From Chinchilla lanigera (Eukaryota; Chordata; Mammalia; Rodentia; Chinchillidae): DNA of 64,000 nucleotides. How positions within the stretch are numbered: the stretch's first letter is position 1; every line of letters starts with the position of its first letter. Location: contig NW_004955436.1 of NCBI RefSeq assembly GCF_000276665.1, positions 17,431,905-17,495,904 of the forward strand. Direction: 5' to 3'. The notes below the pieces were generated by a model. It was not told the origin of the DNA. It saw nothing but the letters and a program-made list of their open reading frames with translations, and made no database searches. Positions 35,124 to 47,520 of this stretch are shown here, piece after piece. A program made the position numbers and the translations under genes.

Positions 35124-36099
35124 ATATATATATATGAATCATGATATATGATTCTCCATATATTGACTCTAAAGGGCAGTTTTTAAAAGTGTGGCTAAAT
35201 GTTGAGGGCAAAGAATGCATTTAATTAAAGAATATAATCTAGGAAAAGTGGGTGAGAATTTTGCAAGAGTACAGTGCACATGAGGAACTATCAAGGAACC
35301 TTTGACAAAAAAGAAAACAAGGAGTGTGAAATGTAGTAGCCCTACTGTGGATTTGAATGAAACAATAGTCATTAAACCTGCCTACCATATGTGATAATGC
35401 CTATGAAGACCACATATAACACAATGCCAGTCATATGATATGACTGCCTCTAGGACATGTAGGGCAAACAGTGTAATAGTCAGGAAACCCACTTCTAGTT
35501 GCAGATCTTGGCTAAGTGGCAGACCTTCTGAGCTGTTCTATTGTCAGTAACGTGGGAGAATTTGAGGAGCACAAAGTGTTAGTCTTTCTGTAAAGACCTT
35601 GTGACTCACAAGCTTACTCCACCGTGCCGTTCGCCACATGAGCAAAACTTACTGTGCTTAGTGTTGCAATAGACCAGTCATCTAAGCTGTTCCCCGGGAG
35701 TGTCCTGTAAACTCCGGAGAGCGCGGTTCCTGTGTCTTACCCCAGGGAAACCATTCAGCTAGAGAAAACCACACAAGCCCAGCGCTGTGGGCACCTCTGA
35801 TTTATTATACACAAATAACTGAAACAGACCAATTGGTGACAAGTGCGATCAAATATTAGCTAATGATGGATTACTCCATTGTTTAGATCTTCTGACTGAT
35901 GGAATGAAACGTTAAGATATACTTGGATTTGCTTATGAAGCCAATGTAGTACTGGCTGAGGTTTCTTTTCCTTTCCCGTTGAGGTGAGGCAGGCAGTACA
36001 AGTGAATTGAAGGCAAGGCAGTTTAGACGCGACCGCCTTCATCATGATATAAAATGGTTTTAGGTGTTGCATTACTGGGAATTTAGAAATTGTAGGGAA
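35124..36099. other. Unique sequence with a weak MIR
   Basis: A diverged plus-strand MIR-like segment lies at about 35475-35560 ('aggaaacccacttctagttg', 'cagatcttggctaagtggca'). The rest of the interval has no recognised repeat. Confidence 0.4.
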
Positions 36100-36560
36100 T
36101 CTACCATTAGTGGCAGATATCAGTCAATGTCAGGTGTCATTGTTCGGTTTTTATTGTTTTATTTCACATTCATCAGAAGGAATTTGTACCTGTACATGAT
36201 ATATCTTAATTCTTCTACTTTTCCATTCCCCTGCACTCAGCTCAACCCCTCTTCCCCTCCTTACTGACAAAACTTTGTTTCCATTTTATCTTTCTTTTCT
36301 CATTTTTTTCCTTCTGCTTTCCTTCCTTTCCCCCCTCTCCTCCCTAGTTCCCCTTTCCTTTTGAACGATTTCTTCCTATTACACAATATCTAGAATACAT
36401 TTTAGTTCTTTACACTTTCAGTTTCTCACACCAGAAAGACTGTGTGATATTTACACATTTGCTTGATTTATTTCACTTTAGAGTATGCTCTCTCAAAGTT
36501 TATCCTTCATTATGGCTGGGTAGTACCTTGTAAAATGAACGTCTCTGCAGAAATGTATGT
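36100..36560. repeat. Probable L1-derived fragment
   Basis: A pyrimidine-rich stretch (about 36280-36365) is followed by 'ttgatttatttcactttaga', 'gtatgctctctcaaagttta' and 'ttcattatggctgggtagta'. That series resembles the 'ttatttcacttagcataatg...tttatggctga' motif found in mammalian L1-associated repeats. Divergence is high and I cannot fix the subfamily or strand. Confidence 0.4.
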
Positions 36561-36689
36561 GGTTTGTATGCCTGAGGATTATTTGTTAAGCAGGCAACAT
36601 ATCTGTATTTTTTATGCTAATCTGTGGCAATCATTTGACTGAATGACCCGTATGGGTAGCTAATATATTAATGTATTTTGTTCTTAATG

Positions 36690-36900
36690 CTTTTTTACCC
36701 CCTCACACTAAGCTACACTCCCAATGCTTTGTCTTCTTTTATTTTATTTTATTTTTTTTTCATATTTTGAGACATTTACGTATTTGTATATTTTGTCTCA
36801 GGGTCTCACTATATTGCTGTGGTTGGCCTCGAACTTGTGATCCTCCTTTCTCAGCCTCTCAAGTACAGTAGCTAGAATTATAGCCTGTGCCAAGTCCAGT
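36690..36900 (-). repeat. Composite B1-ID SINE (diverged)
   Basis: The right part (about 36775-36900) is a minus-strand B1, recognisable by 'agggtctcactatattgctg', 'tggttggcctcgaacttgtg' and 'atcctcctttctcagcctct'. To its left, 36697-36730 retains a minus-strand ID 5' end ('cactaagctacactcccaat'), partly separated from the B1 by an ATTTT-rich linker. This is the same B1-then-ID order as in the other composites. Confidence 0.7.
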
Positions 36901-37554
36901 TTGTTCTTACCATCTTCTGAGCTTTGGCGTGAGTTGACCATGCCACCACCTTTTAGACGTTCTGTAAACACTGAAAAGTCAGTGAAAATTGCTAACCACT
37001 TCCTCTGACCACCATAGTTAGGCAGAAATGCAATCATACTGACCGCTGTCCAGGTATAATGCCTTTTAGCATGTTGGCCTACACTCAGAAATTTCAGACT
37101 TCTTAGGAGGCAAGAATTACATAATTGAGGAGAACAGTATTCTAAGAAATGAGCAAGAACTGAAAAAGGGATGGTAGATTTAGACTTTGCACGGGTTGAT
37201 TTTCCTTAGTTTGTTGAAAACTCAGTGAGAAGGGATTTTTAATAATCTTTGAGTCGCTTTTATTTACATCACGAGAGGAAGCATCTTAGCTTCTTCTTGG
37301 AAAATGAGTAATCAGAAGAAAGGTTGTTGAACAGTGTACCAGCATCAACACCAACCCATCCTGCAGCTATTCAGGATTGATACTGTGGGGTAGCTACCAC
37401 TGTTACTTGAGAGAACCATTGTAACTTTACCATAAAATGCCAAGAAAATGCAGGGATATTTTCACAGCTCTAAATATTTAAGTGAAAAAAATATGTGTTA
37501 CACTATTTTGTATTTCATGGTTTAGATGACTGTATTTGTTAAGTCAGAATCATT
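36901..37554. other. Unique sequence, nothing recognised
   Basis: AT-rich DNA with a short minus-strand frame (36798-37037) that begins inside the preceding B1. No gene is recognised. Confidence 0.4.
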
Positions 37555-37565
37555 TAAAATAACCA

Positions 37566-37622
37566 AAGAATGTGGGTTTCACCCCCAGCACCGCAAAATA
37601 AACAAACAACCAAACAAACAAA
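37566..37622 (+). repeat. Severely 5'-truncated ID/B1-ID insertion
   Basis: Only the 3' end of the SINE ('gtttcacccccagcaccgca') plus a (CAAA)n-type tail is present. It is flanked by an 11-bp duplication, taaaataacca, at 37555-37565 and 37623-37633. The duplication shows that the copy inserted in this truncated form rather than being deleted later. Confidence 0.7.
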
Positions 37623-37633
37623 TAAAATAACCA

Positions 37634-39354
37634 ACACATACGACATTTGTCTTGTCATACTAGTGGCAAGAACTCTGGAATGATAATTAAGACCATGAAG
37701 AAGTCTTTTGAGGCAGTATCCAAATGAGTCTCCTAGATAAATGCTTTTTAAATAACAACAAGTCAAGAATCTACACATACATAGGTTTATTGGAAATTAA
37801 AAATATTTCCCATGACCTCTGTAGATTTCTAAGTATATATAATTCTTGCTATTTGTCTTAGCAGCTTGTTTTTCAGCAAGTACTTTGTAATACTGTGCTA
37901 CAAATGGACAGCGTATGCCTATCAGCCTTTATTTTGAATTCTGCCATTAGCCATCAGTTTATTTCACTAATATGTGTAGTGGGATCTGGAGAGTGGCAGG
38001 TGGTGACTAATTCTAAAATTGCATAATAAAAATATCATGCATTTACAGCTTTGAAATATGTTTTTGAACTTTCACTTGAATACGACTGTGTTTGTTATTC
38101 TGGGACTTTAAATATTACTATGTCCTAGCATACTAAATCTTCTCAAGGGCGATCTGATTTGAAAGTAGCTGGAAGTTAATTTTCTGTCTTACATTTCTGT
38201 TCATAATCCCCAGCCCGCTCGACCCAGCATTTATTTTAAACTTTCTCCAGTGGAGACAGTGCTTGTTTTCTCTCAAAACTTCTTCTGAACCTGAATTGTA
38301 ATTTAATGTTTGGACCTCAGAAGAGAGGTTTCTATTGGTAAAATAGTTAAAATAAACTACTAATATGAATTAATATTAATATGTATAAATCATAATTAAG
38401 CTATTTATGTTTCTTACCGGAGTAAACACTGTGGGGGAGAAAAAGTATTCTGAGATTTGGAAATTCACGCTAGTGACTTCACCCCAGGACTGCGTGGCTC
38501 TCATTATGTTGAAGTGATCTATCTAGGTTTCTGTCCCATAACTGAGATTATATATAGGTTGGGCTTAAAGACTTTCAAAAACTGCAACTTACACATTTTC
38601 ATTGCCTCAGTAAATTATAAGAATCAGTGAGGGTTATTCCAGAGCACTTATTTGCATCTTTTCCTCATTTCAGATTTTAAAATCCAGAAATTATATAGCC
38701 ATCATTTCCCTGTGACAATCAGTACTGAAAATAAACTCTTCCCTCACATTTGGTTGAGTTATTTTGTTGTTTCTCTACTCTTGAACATGTATTTTACCTC
38801 AAACTATAATATTTGTGAAATGCTTTTTTTGTTTTATAGTTTTAAGTAGCGCAGTCATTTAGGATAAGATACAGTAACGGTCTTGATTTGATTTTTGTGG
38901 TATTAGTGAGTAGATCACATCAAGCTCCTCTGGATTAAATGCTGCTTTTGTTTTTATTTCCCTCATTAGGTGGAGCCTTTACATTTTTTAAAAGATGGTG
39001 GTAATCAGATCTACCTGAAAAATTAAGTGAATCGATTTGATTGGAACACTTTTTCACCAATTGTTCAACATTCGGCCAATAAGTAAGTTGAACCGAGTAC
39101 TTTCTGTGTGATTTGATTTTAAAGTTGTGGGAAAGATATGTGAAAGCACAATACTAAGTAAGCTTACTGTGAAATTTTGATGGTAATGATTTGAAGCCCT
39201 CAAAACCTGTGATAAATATCCGGGATATTATCTAACTGAAAATATTTTAAAATCCTTAATGCATTTTTGGAAATACCATGATTTTAGCTGGACATTGGAA
39301 AAATGTCTTTTATAGGTTGAAATCAGTCATTGTATTTTATTTCTTTCCCAAGGG
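37634..39354. other. Unique sequence, nothing recognised
   Basis: AT-rich single-copy-looking DNA. The 65-codon frame at 38652-38849 has no recognised family. Confidence 0.4.
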
Positions 39355-39425
39355 GGTATTAGGGATTAAATCAGGCCTTGTGCATGGTAGGCACAAGCTC
39401 TACTGCTGAGCAGCTCTGCCACTGG
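39355..39425 (-). repeat. Old ID-type SINE relic
   Basis: 'ggtattagggattaaatcag', 'gccttgtgcatggtaggcac' and 'aagctctactgctgagc' preserve the minus-strand ID order at high divergence. A short possible duplication, ttgtatt, flanks it (near 39331 and 39443). Confidence 0.55.
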
Positions 39426-40092
39426 CTAAGGCCTTAGCGCCCTTGTATTCACTCGTTTACTGATGATTTTCTTGTCCTGATCTGGTGGTGATTTGAGAAT
39501 ATGAGATTTTACTTCGAATGGGATTTTTATGTGAAATTTCATCTTGCAGATTCAAATCTAAGGAATAATGAATTATTTTGAGCAAGTTAGCATCTGTCTT
39601 TATTTAGCCGTTTTCATTTTACATAAATTTGGGGTTCTGTGATAAGAACAGACACCTTAAGGAAGAACCTGCTTGGCTTCAGTTTTCTTGTGGCCCTAGT
39701 TGCTGTGGAAAACTCCTGAGTTAGAGAACTCGGAACCAAGAAGAGTTTCGGCTGTTAGCAGATTATTGGTACTGCCAAGACAGAATTTAGTGGGAACAGG
39801 ACTTTGGCTACTGTTAAAATGTCAGTATAGTAAAGCCTGCTCTGTCAAACAGATTTTTGGCATCAGAAGTCTAAATGATACTGATTTTAGAGGGTTAGGA
39901 TTTTTTTTTTTTAAACTCAGGCAAACTCATGATTTAATTAACCCTTTACACAGCAACAGAAAACCTGGAAAAAATTTTGTTTTCCTAATTTAGGTCACAA
40001 GATTTGAGTTTCTGAAATTCTAAATTTTTTTCATAATTCTAAAACTATGCAACTTGCTACTTAATTTCACTCCAAATAAACTGGAGCTATTT
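39426..40092. other. Unique sequence, nothing recognised
   Basis: A 97-codon plus-strand frame at 39700-39993 includes an oligo(T)-coded Phe run and has no recognisable family. No repeat is recognised. Confidence 0.4.
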
Positions 40093-40104
40093 TAAAACCT
40101 GATG

Positions 40105-40198
40105 GGGCTGGGGATATAGCTCAGTGGCACACGCACCAGCCTGGCAAGCACAAGGTCCTGAGTGTGATTCCTGGTACCAAAAAAAAAAAAAAGTTCTA
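40105..40198 (+). repeat. ID-type SINE with target-site duplication
   Basis: 'gggctggggatatagctcag' is followed by 'tggcacacgcaccagcctgg', 'caagcacaaggtcctgagtg' and 'gattcctggtacc', then an A tail. The B box carries one substitution (gtgtgattcc). A perfect 12-bp duplication, taaaacctgatg, lies at 40093-40104 and 40199-40210. Confidence 0.93.
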
Positions 40199-40210
40199 TA
40201 AAACCTGATG

Positions 40211-42619
40211 AGTGGCAGTGAATAAGGGCAGAAAGTATCTAATCATTTGGGGAGTCAGCTTCCAAGTCAAATGAACCAATAGTGTGTATTTAACTTTGAG
40301 TCTCAAGACTTGATGTTATAGGTGGGCTTCCAGGGATAGTGTTCTATAGTATATGCAGCACCTACAGCTGTTCTTAACTGTGTCTAAAACAATCTCACTT
40401 GGGGAACAGCCCTGGAACCAGGTTTGTTAGTGTTGCTTTTGAGCTTCCAGTGACAGTAGAAATGGCAAAAGCATGAATAAACTCTAGAGAATCTTTTCAT
40501 TCTTCCTGTAAAGTTCATAATTCAATTTCGTTTATTGTTAGGGGCACATAACACATGGCATATAGTGTCATTTGGAAAAAAATATTTGGCTAATTAAAGG
40601 AATATAAGGTACTGAAGTGAAAAATCAATCCAGAAGAGAGGTGTTTAAAAAGTTTCAAAAGCAAATCCTTACTTTCTTCAGTACCTGTATTAGATACTAG
40701 AAAGTAAACATTAATGCTCTGAATCATCAACTAAAATGTCATTGTCTGCCAAGTTTGGTTTTCGGTCTGTTCACAAATTTGATTTTTTGCAATTATTCCT
40801 GCAATAGGTTACAGAGTTAAAGTTGAATATCAATTAATGGCACCTCATTTAGATTATGTGTAGGAGACCATTTTTGGTAAGCATCTTCTGAGAGTAGACA
40901 TGGCTACAGTAGTGAGTGTAGAAGGCCTACTTGCTTGTTGCAGTGTGAGCTCTGGGCTCCTCTGGCCCAGTTGTCTCATCTAGGTCAACGTGCTTTGAAA
41001 TAACTATTGTTTTGAGTTAAATAAGAGTACTACTTAATTGTGAGGTTCTCTGAGGATTACACACTTGCAGATAGCAGGAGCCTCCTGAATACTAGTGAGT
41101 ATGGTAATGGTGAGTAATAGTGATAATAATTGTGCTGCAACTATTGTTTAAATGTAACAGTTATATTTTAATAATCACAGGACTACTGGTTCTGTAGTCT
41201 GGCAACATGGGCTTCACTGTATAGATAGGTATATTTTCTTACTTAAACCATTTACATTTTTGGTAAGAAAGCATTTCATTCGAATTGATAAGCTTGTTTC
41301 AGAATGTGTGTGGAATACACAATCGGCAGCCTCTCTGTGACTTACAACTAAACCTGGTCACATGTATTACCCTAAGTGAGGATTTTCTTCCAAGTAATTT
41401 CTCTAATCACAAATTGGTAGTAAATAGCAAATAGTTTGTTAAAAAAGAAAATCCTCAACCATTAAAATATCTTCTCCTTTTGGTACTTTTTTGTAAAATA
41501 TAGTAAATATGAGCTATTTTATCTTTACAGTAGTGCTGTTCTTCTTCAAGTAAGTGATGGCTTTGTCTGGTCTTGGCATTATTTATTTTAAGGTAATGTC
41601 AGCTGGAATCTGAGTCTTTAACCACTCAGGTTTATGTTCTCCGATTCATATTCTCTCGTTGCATTAGAGGTAATTGGCTAAGAATTATGTAAAGGACCTT
41701 TCTTCTTAGGAAAGACAGTGAAAAACTTTCACGTTTATTAGGCAAGTTCTGTGATTGAGGATCTGAGCTATAGGTGCAAAATCTTTTGAAAGTAAGAATT
41801 AAGTATCACATATTCATTTGAGGATAGTGGCTTTCTAGGTAGTAATTAACTTTCTGAGAATTACATAGTTATTATAGTTAGAAATTTTTGTGTGCTTTCA
41901 TATGTTTTTTTTCTTGTTATTATTTACACCAATTAGGAGAATAAAAGGGGAAATTTTAATTAATTCTCTTTGGACACATTTTAGTTACTCTCATAAAGAT
42001 CTGAACTGTGAGCAAATTATATCTACTATATTACCTGTAGGCTTACTATAACTTTTCTGCTGTATCCTTCAAAATGTTTCCTTTCATAGAGGGACATTGT
42101 TATAGCTTTTCAGATGCAGACAGCCCTTTTCTCTGGGTACCTTGTGTTTTCCCATAAATGAGGGGTATCCATATTTGTGCTGGAATAGCTACAAACTGGT
42201 GTGGGGCTATGGATTCCAGGCTTACATACAACTGGATATATCTGGCTTTGGTATTCAGAAATTTCACTTACACTTTGTTTCATTTCTGTGTTCAATAACT
42301 CAGTCTAGTCATTTGTTCATTGGTTGTTCAGCAAACTTTAATCAAACCAGCAGGATGAGCAAAGCACTGTCCCAGAGCATCCCATAGCTGTCTGAAACCG
42401 CTGACTGAAGGCTGCTTTCTTAGCATGTCATTGTTCCCTTCCATCCTTCCTTCAGCTTGCAGGTTAGGCTGGCTGTGTGGAGGAATGGTTCATTTTCACT
42501 CCATACAAATGGAACTTGACAGTGTAACTGAGGGGTCATTCACCTTGTTTTTATGATGACGCATATTAACATTCAGGAAATGGTTTACCATTTACCAATG
42601 GCGTCTGTGTACGCAGTCT
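40211..42619. other. Unique sequence, nothing recognised
   Basis: About 2.4 kb of AT-rich DNA with no repeat I could identify. The opposed frames at 42110-42387 have no known domain. Confidence 0.4.
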
Positions 42620-42805
42620 CACTGGAGGAAATAACTACCATACCTACATTGCACACACTTGATTTTGTGTGTGGGGAAATAGAGGCTGGTGGAGGTGGCA
42701 GTGTTACAGCTGAATGATTTACTCAAAGCCACAGCCCTCATGAGTCACAGAGCTAGAATTTAACCCTGGTTCTTCCACTTCAGATAGCATATCACAGTCA
42801 CTGGG
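42620..42805 (+). repeat. MIR SINE
   Basis: 'gtggggaaatagaggctggt', 'ttactcaaagccacagccct', 'gtcacagagctagaatttaa' and 'ccctggttcttccacttcag' run in order along MIR, including its hallmark 'cacagagctag' segment. Confidence 0.75.
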
Positions 42806-43524
42806 AGCTCACCAGTCTAGTTGATTGGCGGGATCCAAGTTTTGGAGTGTTACGGATGTGCTTGCTATATTCTGTTTAGGATGATTCATGTAAGGAAATA
42901 GGAGTCTTACTGAAATTTGGGAGAAGAATCGGATATTACAGTGTTAACACTGTGGGATAAGAATGTGAATTTGTCAGATCTCTGCCTGGCTTAACCTGTC
43001 TGATGATACCAGTGTTAAGTTTATTCAGCCATTTCCCCTGCTCTGAGAATCTCATAATCTCCACGCACACATTAACAATGGCCTCTTGAATTCTAACTCC
43101 CAGGACAATTATAGGTTTTACCATAAACTCCTAAATTATGTACAGTATTGGACAAAATTCTCCACTTACAGATTTTCATTTCATATTTGAACTTGATATC
43201 ACATGGACAGCTCATTCATGAATTCCCAAAAAAAAAATTAACCTCCTGAATCGCATTTTCTGCATCATCTATTTGCATTATTGGCTAATGCATTTATGTC
43301 ATAGCCTGGTTAATTCTTTTATTTGAGGATGGTTGTCTTCGTGTGTTATCTCATCTGCCCTCAGCATCCGCTTAACACTCGAAACAGTTGCCACTTTTTA
43401 CATGCATTTTTGTGCTTGTGCTTTATAGTAATTTATGTGAGTTTCTTTTTAATCTCACGTGCCACTGTTAGTTACTTGAAGGTAAAGGTAAGTCTTTTCT
43501 AGGCGTCCTCTGCAACCTCAGATA
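42806..43524. other. Unique sequence, nothing recognised
   Basis: No repeat, exon or RNA gene is recognised. Confidence 0.4.
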
Positions 43525-43715
43525 TTGGGTGTGGTGCTGCATGGCTGTAATCCTAGCACTCTGGGAGCCTGAGGCAGGAGGATTGCAAGTTGGGACCAAG
43601 GCTAGGCAATTCAGAGACTTAGACAGACCCTGTCTCAAAATAAAAAAGGGCTGGCGGTATAATTTAGGGTAAAGGACCTGGGTCCAAATGTTCAATCCCC
43701 AGTAGCAATAGGGGT
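43525..43715 (+). repeat. Composite B1-ID SINE (diverged)
   Basis: A B1 unit ('ggtgtggtgctgcatggctg', 'taatcctagcactctgggag', 'cctgaggcaggaggattgca', 'cagaccctgtctcaaaataa') passes into a decayed ID unit ('aagggctggcggtataattt', 'gttcaatccccagtagca'). The minus-strand open frame at 43468-43695 comes from this repeat. Confidence 0.85.
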
Positions 43716-44289
43716 GATTAGAAATATATACATATTCAAGAAATATTCATTGAACTTAATAAAAAATAAAAATACGTGGCCATGAGTTTTCTTTTAAAAT
43801 TTATTTTGGGGTCTGCTTGAAAACTGATACCTGGGCATAGATATAATTCTAATCACATTAGTGAGATGAATCAGCAAGTCTGATATCTATTGGAAAATAC
43901 TCAGAGCAGAGTCATGAGAACAAATTATAATTTTTTTGTGAACTTTTTAAACACGCACACAGAAAAAAGCTCTTAAAGAGAAACAACACTCTTCCCCACC
44001 AAAGAAAACAGAACAAAAACCTCTGCCTTCCCAATAAGGATGTTTTATTTTCCTTGTCTTGGCTGCTATACAGCAACAAAAATAATTGTCCTCTGGAAAG
44101 ATTTAATATGATAAAATAAAACGAGGCCTGTGAATGTGTAGGACCCTGGGAGGGGCAGGTGTGAATGCATTGTGAATTCTGAGCTCAGGTGCTTTGACAG
44201 CAGGGCTAGCCATGAGCTGGTCACCTGGCTCAGTGTGGAGGTCCCTGAACAGTTTTGAGCAGCAGTGATGCCATTTGAGGCTTCCATTG
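43716..44289. other. Unique sequence, nothing recognised
   Basis: The overlapping minus-strand frames at 44066-44471 extend across this interval and the G-rich tract. I see no family resemblance. Confidence 0.4.
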
Positions 44290-44362
44290 GGAGGATGGGT
44301 CTGAGGGGTGGTGTGGGGTGGTGTGGGGGTGGAGGTGAGGGTGAGGGTGGGGTGGGAGGGCG
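44290..44362 (+). other. G-rich tract, G-quadruplex-prone
   Basis: Numerous G-runs of 3-5 alternate with T, TG or A on the plus strand, for example 'ggggtggtgtggggtggtg' and 'gagggtgagggtggggtgg'. That easily meets the four-G-tract requirement for an intramolecular quadruplex. No promoter landmarks surround it. Confidence 0.8.
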
Positions 44363-44867
44363 CAGCAGCCCCTGTCAGCTGAGGGTGCACTTCAGTTACT
44401 TCAAGAGCTGTCACCTCGTGTTGTGCCCTTTCCGTCTCCTCCCACACTGACATCACAAAGGCTCTGCACACAGCACTTGGGTGAACGCTTTGTGCCAGGC
44501 TCAGGGAATTCTTTCTGACTTAACTTCCTGTTGTCCTTTCCTCATTTCTACAATTTCAGGATTTGCATCTTGGTGCCTTTGTGGCAGTGTTCAGCTCAGA
44601 ATTGTTTTTGCTAAGGTTCTCTTGACACTTTCACAGGTTACTACCTCTGGTAATGGTCCCTGGGTCCTGTGTGCCCGTGGGCACTGTGCCTAGTCCTATC
44701 CTTTGGTGGAAATTTGCCAGCTGGACCTGGAGTCCCTTCCGGTCCCCTGACTGTGTCAGACAGGTGTTGAGTGCCTGAGTTAGAATGCTAGCCAGAAGGA
44801 CTGACAGGGCACAGACAATAGGAGGGAAAGTACAGGAAGACAGTGAAGGCCTGTCTGATTGGGAATG

Positions 44868-44869
44868 GC

Positions 44870-44914
<45 letters not shown>

Positions 44915-44928
44915 TGTGTGTGTGTATG
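44868..44928. repeat. (TG)n repeat with CGCG interruptions
   Basis: About 60 bp of strictly alternating purine-pyrimidine sequence begins with gcgcgtgtg and is interrupted near its end by tgcgcgtg. Such tracts favour Z-DNA. The minus-strand ORF with repeated Thr-His crossing it is an artefact of the repeat. Confidence 0.95.
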
Positions 44929-46297
44929 CTTGTGATAGAGCATGGGTTTGTGCACATGCTCTAGGGTGGGAGGCAGAAGGCAGCTGTCAGTGATGACTCC
45001 AGGCTTTGAGCCTGGGTATTTAAATATTGCTTTTAGTAGAAAAAGAGAGCTAAAGTGAGTCTGGCTTGGGTAGTAGCATGATGACTTTGATGGTATAACA
45101 GTTGTGCTTGTGACAAATGTAGATTAAAAAGCATATATTTTTTTCTACTCTTTTCTTTTTCCCAGAAGGGCTTATAGTTGGAAACAAATTCACTGGATAA
45201 CTGGAATTATCCTCCTTTTCTTTCTGTTGTTTTAGCTTCTTAGCTATTTCCCAAGAGCTTACAGTGATTTCGGGTTTTCTCACCCTTAACCCTGCCAGAC
45301 CCCACCTTCCCAACTCACCTCCCCAGGAACTCGTACTTGTCAGAGTACTCTCACCAGCCAGAAGTGCACCTTTCAACCTCCTAAAATAAAAACATGCAGG
45401 AAAAATAGCTATCTTTTCCTTTTGAGGAGCAGGATCATTGCCATCTCACGACTTGCTGAAATAGCACAGCAAAGGAACATTTTTTGGCAGGCTGCAACAT
45501 CTAGGGAATGCACAAACACACATTTCTCCTTTCCTATGATGTACGGGATGGAGGCAGTCTAGTTTAGGGGAGCAGGGGGAATTTTAATTGAGCACTAAAA
45601 TTTTTAGAATGTGCTGGCTGTTTGAATCTAAAGAAATTCTTCCAATTGATATCACTTCTAAAAACAAAAAACCTGAGGTTCTTCAATTTTATGGTTACAG
45701 AGAGGTGGCTGGTTTCAGTGTAATCCACTCCATCCCCATCCAAGGTGGGGTTTTATGAATTTCAGGGTATTCTTGATTCATTTAGTTTGAGAACATATAA
45801 TGACCCTGTAATTATCATTCGTCTTTACCTGTGTATTAATGACTAAAGTAAAGATTTAATAACTATGGAGCAGTAAAGATATTTTAGATCTTGCGCCATA
45901 AAAAGATTTCCATTAACAGAATGCTTTGTGCACAAATAAATTATTCATTGACTATAGCAGAGCTTGATTCTGTCATCAGCCTTAAGTGGAAATTCTGAGA
46001 ACACCAATCATCACAAACGCCAACACTGTGTTGGCTTGAGCCTGTATCCTTCTTACATGGAACTTGAGCATTTTTGGCTATTTGTAAAAGCTTTAGTTTG
46101 GTTAAATGCAATGAATATTTATGGCAGTTCTGCCATATGCAATTTAGTATTCTGGTGTTGTAGAGGGATATAGTGATGAGCAAGCTTGCATCTTGGCCTT
46201 AAAGTGGTTTATAGACCCCAAAAGAGAGGTAAGACTACTAAATAGCCAGTTTGAGTATGAGACAGCTTATAGTAGGACTCAAAAATGTCTAAATAGT
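44929..46297. other. Unique sequence, nothing recognised
   Basis: A minus-strand 108-codon frame at 45050-45376 and a frame pair at 45941-46183 show no recognisable families. No repeat is recognised. Confidence 0.4.
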
Positions 46298-46440
46298 CCA
46301 GGCATGGTGGTGCACTGTAATCCTAGCACTCGGGAGGCTGAGGCAGGAGGATTGTCAAGAGTTAAAGGCCAGGCTGGGCTAAATAGTGAATTCAGGACCA
46401 GCATGAACTACATAGTGAGACTGTGTTTCAAAAAAAAAAA
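46298..46440 (+). repeat. B1 SINE monomer
   Basis: The 7SL-derived B1 body is clear: 'ccaggcatggtggtgcactg', 'taatcctagcactcgggagg', 'ctgaggcaggaggattgtca', 'gaccagcatgaactacatag', then 'tgagactgtgtttc' and an A11 tail. No ID unit follows, unlike the composites nearby. The 85-codon frame 46193-46450 runs through it. Confidence 0.92.
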
Positions 46441-47444
46441 GACTAAATAAAATGTTTTGTAAATTCAGAAGAGAAAGGAATACTCATTTTCTTATGGATA
46501 TGTTGGGTTGAAGTTGCTTGAGGATCAGATAACATTTCCCAAGAAAAGATTTAAACATGGGCAAGATTTTGACAGGCGGGAGAATGACATTTATACAAAG
46601 AAATGGGATGGATAAATGTTGGTGTGATCCTGGGATGAAAGTAACATGGCATGTTTGGGGCACAGCATTGGTGAGAGAGGACTCATGAAAGGAGAAGGAA
46701 AGGTGCCAGGAAAGGTATTCCAGAGAGTGCAGAGGGCCTTTCTTGAATGTGATCCGCACACGACATTGGTAAGTATCAGGGGATCTTTACCCACTTCTGA
46801 GCTAAGAAGTAATGTGATTGGGTTATATTTTTGAAAGATGAATCAACCCACTGTAAATAGCATTGTAGAGTGAAGAACTGGAAAAACTGGGGTAGGTAAG
46901 TTAAGAAGCTGTTGTGATAGTCTCCAGTAAAATTATGACCTAGGATGGTTATTATAGGAATGCAAAAGAGGGGACAGATGGGAGAGACACTGCAGATGAA
47001 TTATCTACAGGCTTTGTGATTGGCGAAGATGGCTGAGAAACTGGAACAAGTTAAGTTGGAATTCTACCTCTTTAGTAAACTTCAGTCAAACAGCATTTAG
47101 GAAAAATTAGCCACATGCAAGATTGCTGGGCTTTGAGGTATGTCTTGAGAAAAATGGAAATGATCCTGTTTGTAGGTAGCTGAACGCTAAGTTGCATAAA
47201 ATATGCATTCAATTAACTAAATCCATAGCAAACCATGACCAGTGCAGTAGTGTGAGTTGAAAAGGCTATATGAACACCTAAGGGTATGGTACTAATTCTG
47301 TGCTGGAAAAGTAAGGAAGAATATAGGAGAGAGGACACTTCGATTGGACCTGGAAGTTCAGCGAGAAGATGCTAGAGCACTTCAGCTGTCACAAAACCAA
47401 GGCAGGCTAAGAGAAGCTGAGGGGGAAGACTTGCCAGAGAAAGG
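46441..47444. other. Unique sequence, nothing recognised
   Basis: Frames at 46484-46834 on both strands overlap each other and have no recognised domain. Confidence 0.4.
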
Positions 47445-47520
47445 GACTCTTACTGAGTGCCTACTCTGTGTCAGATCCTGGGCTGGGAGCCCTGTTTTAA
47501 GGGAGATGTGTTCACATTGT
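47445..47520 (+). repeat. MIR SINE fragment
   Basis: 'cttactgagtgcctactctg' followed by 'tgtcagatcctgggctggga' is the MIR core. The 84-codon frame at 47344-47598 overlaps it and is not supported as a gene. Confidence 0.7.

Noticed and set aside
44631..44957. Minus-strand frame with Thr-His repeats
   Set aside because: A translation of the GT microsatellite, not a histidine-rich protein.
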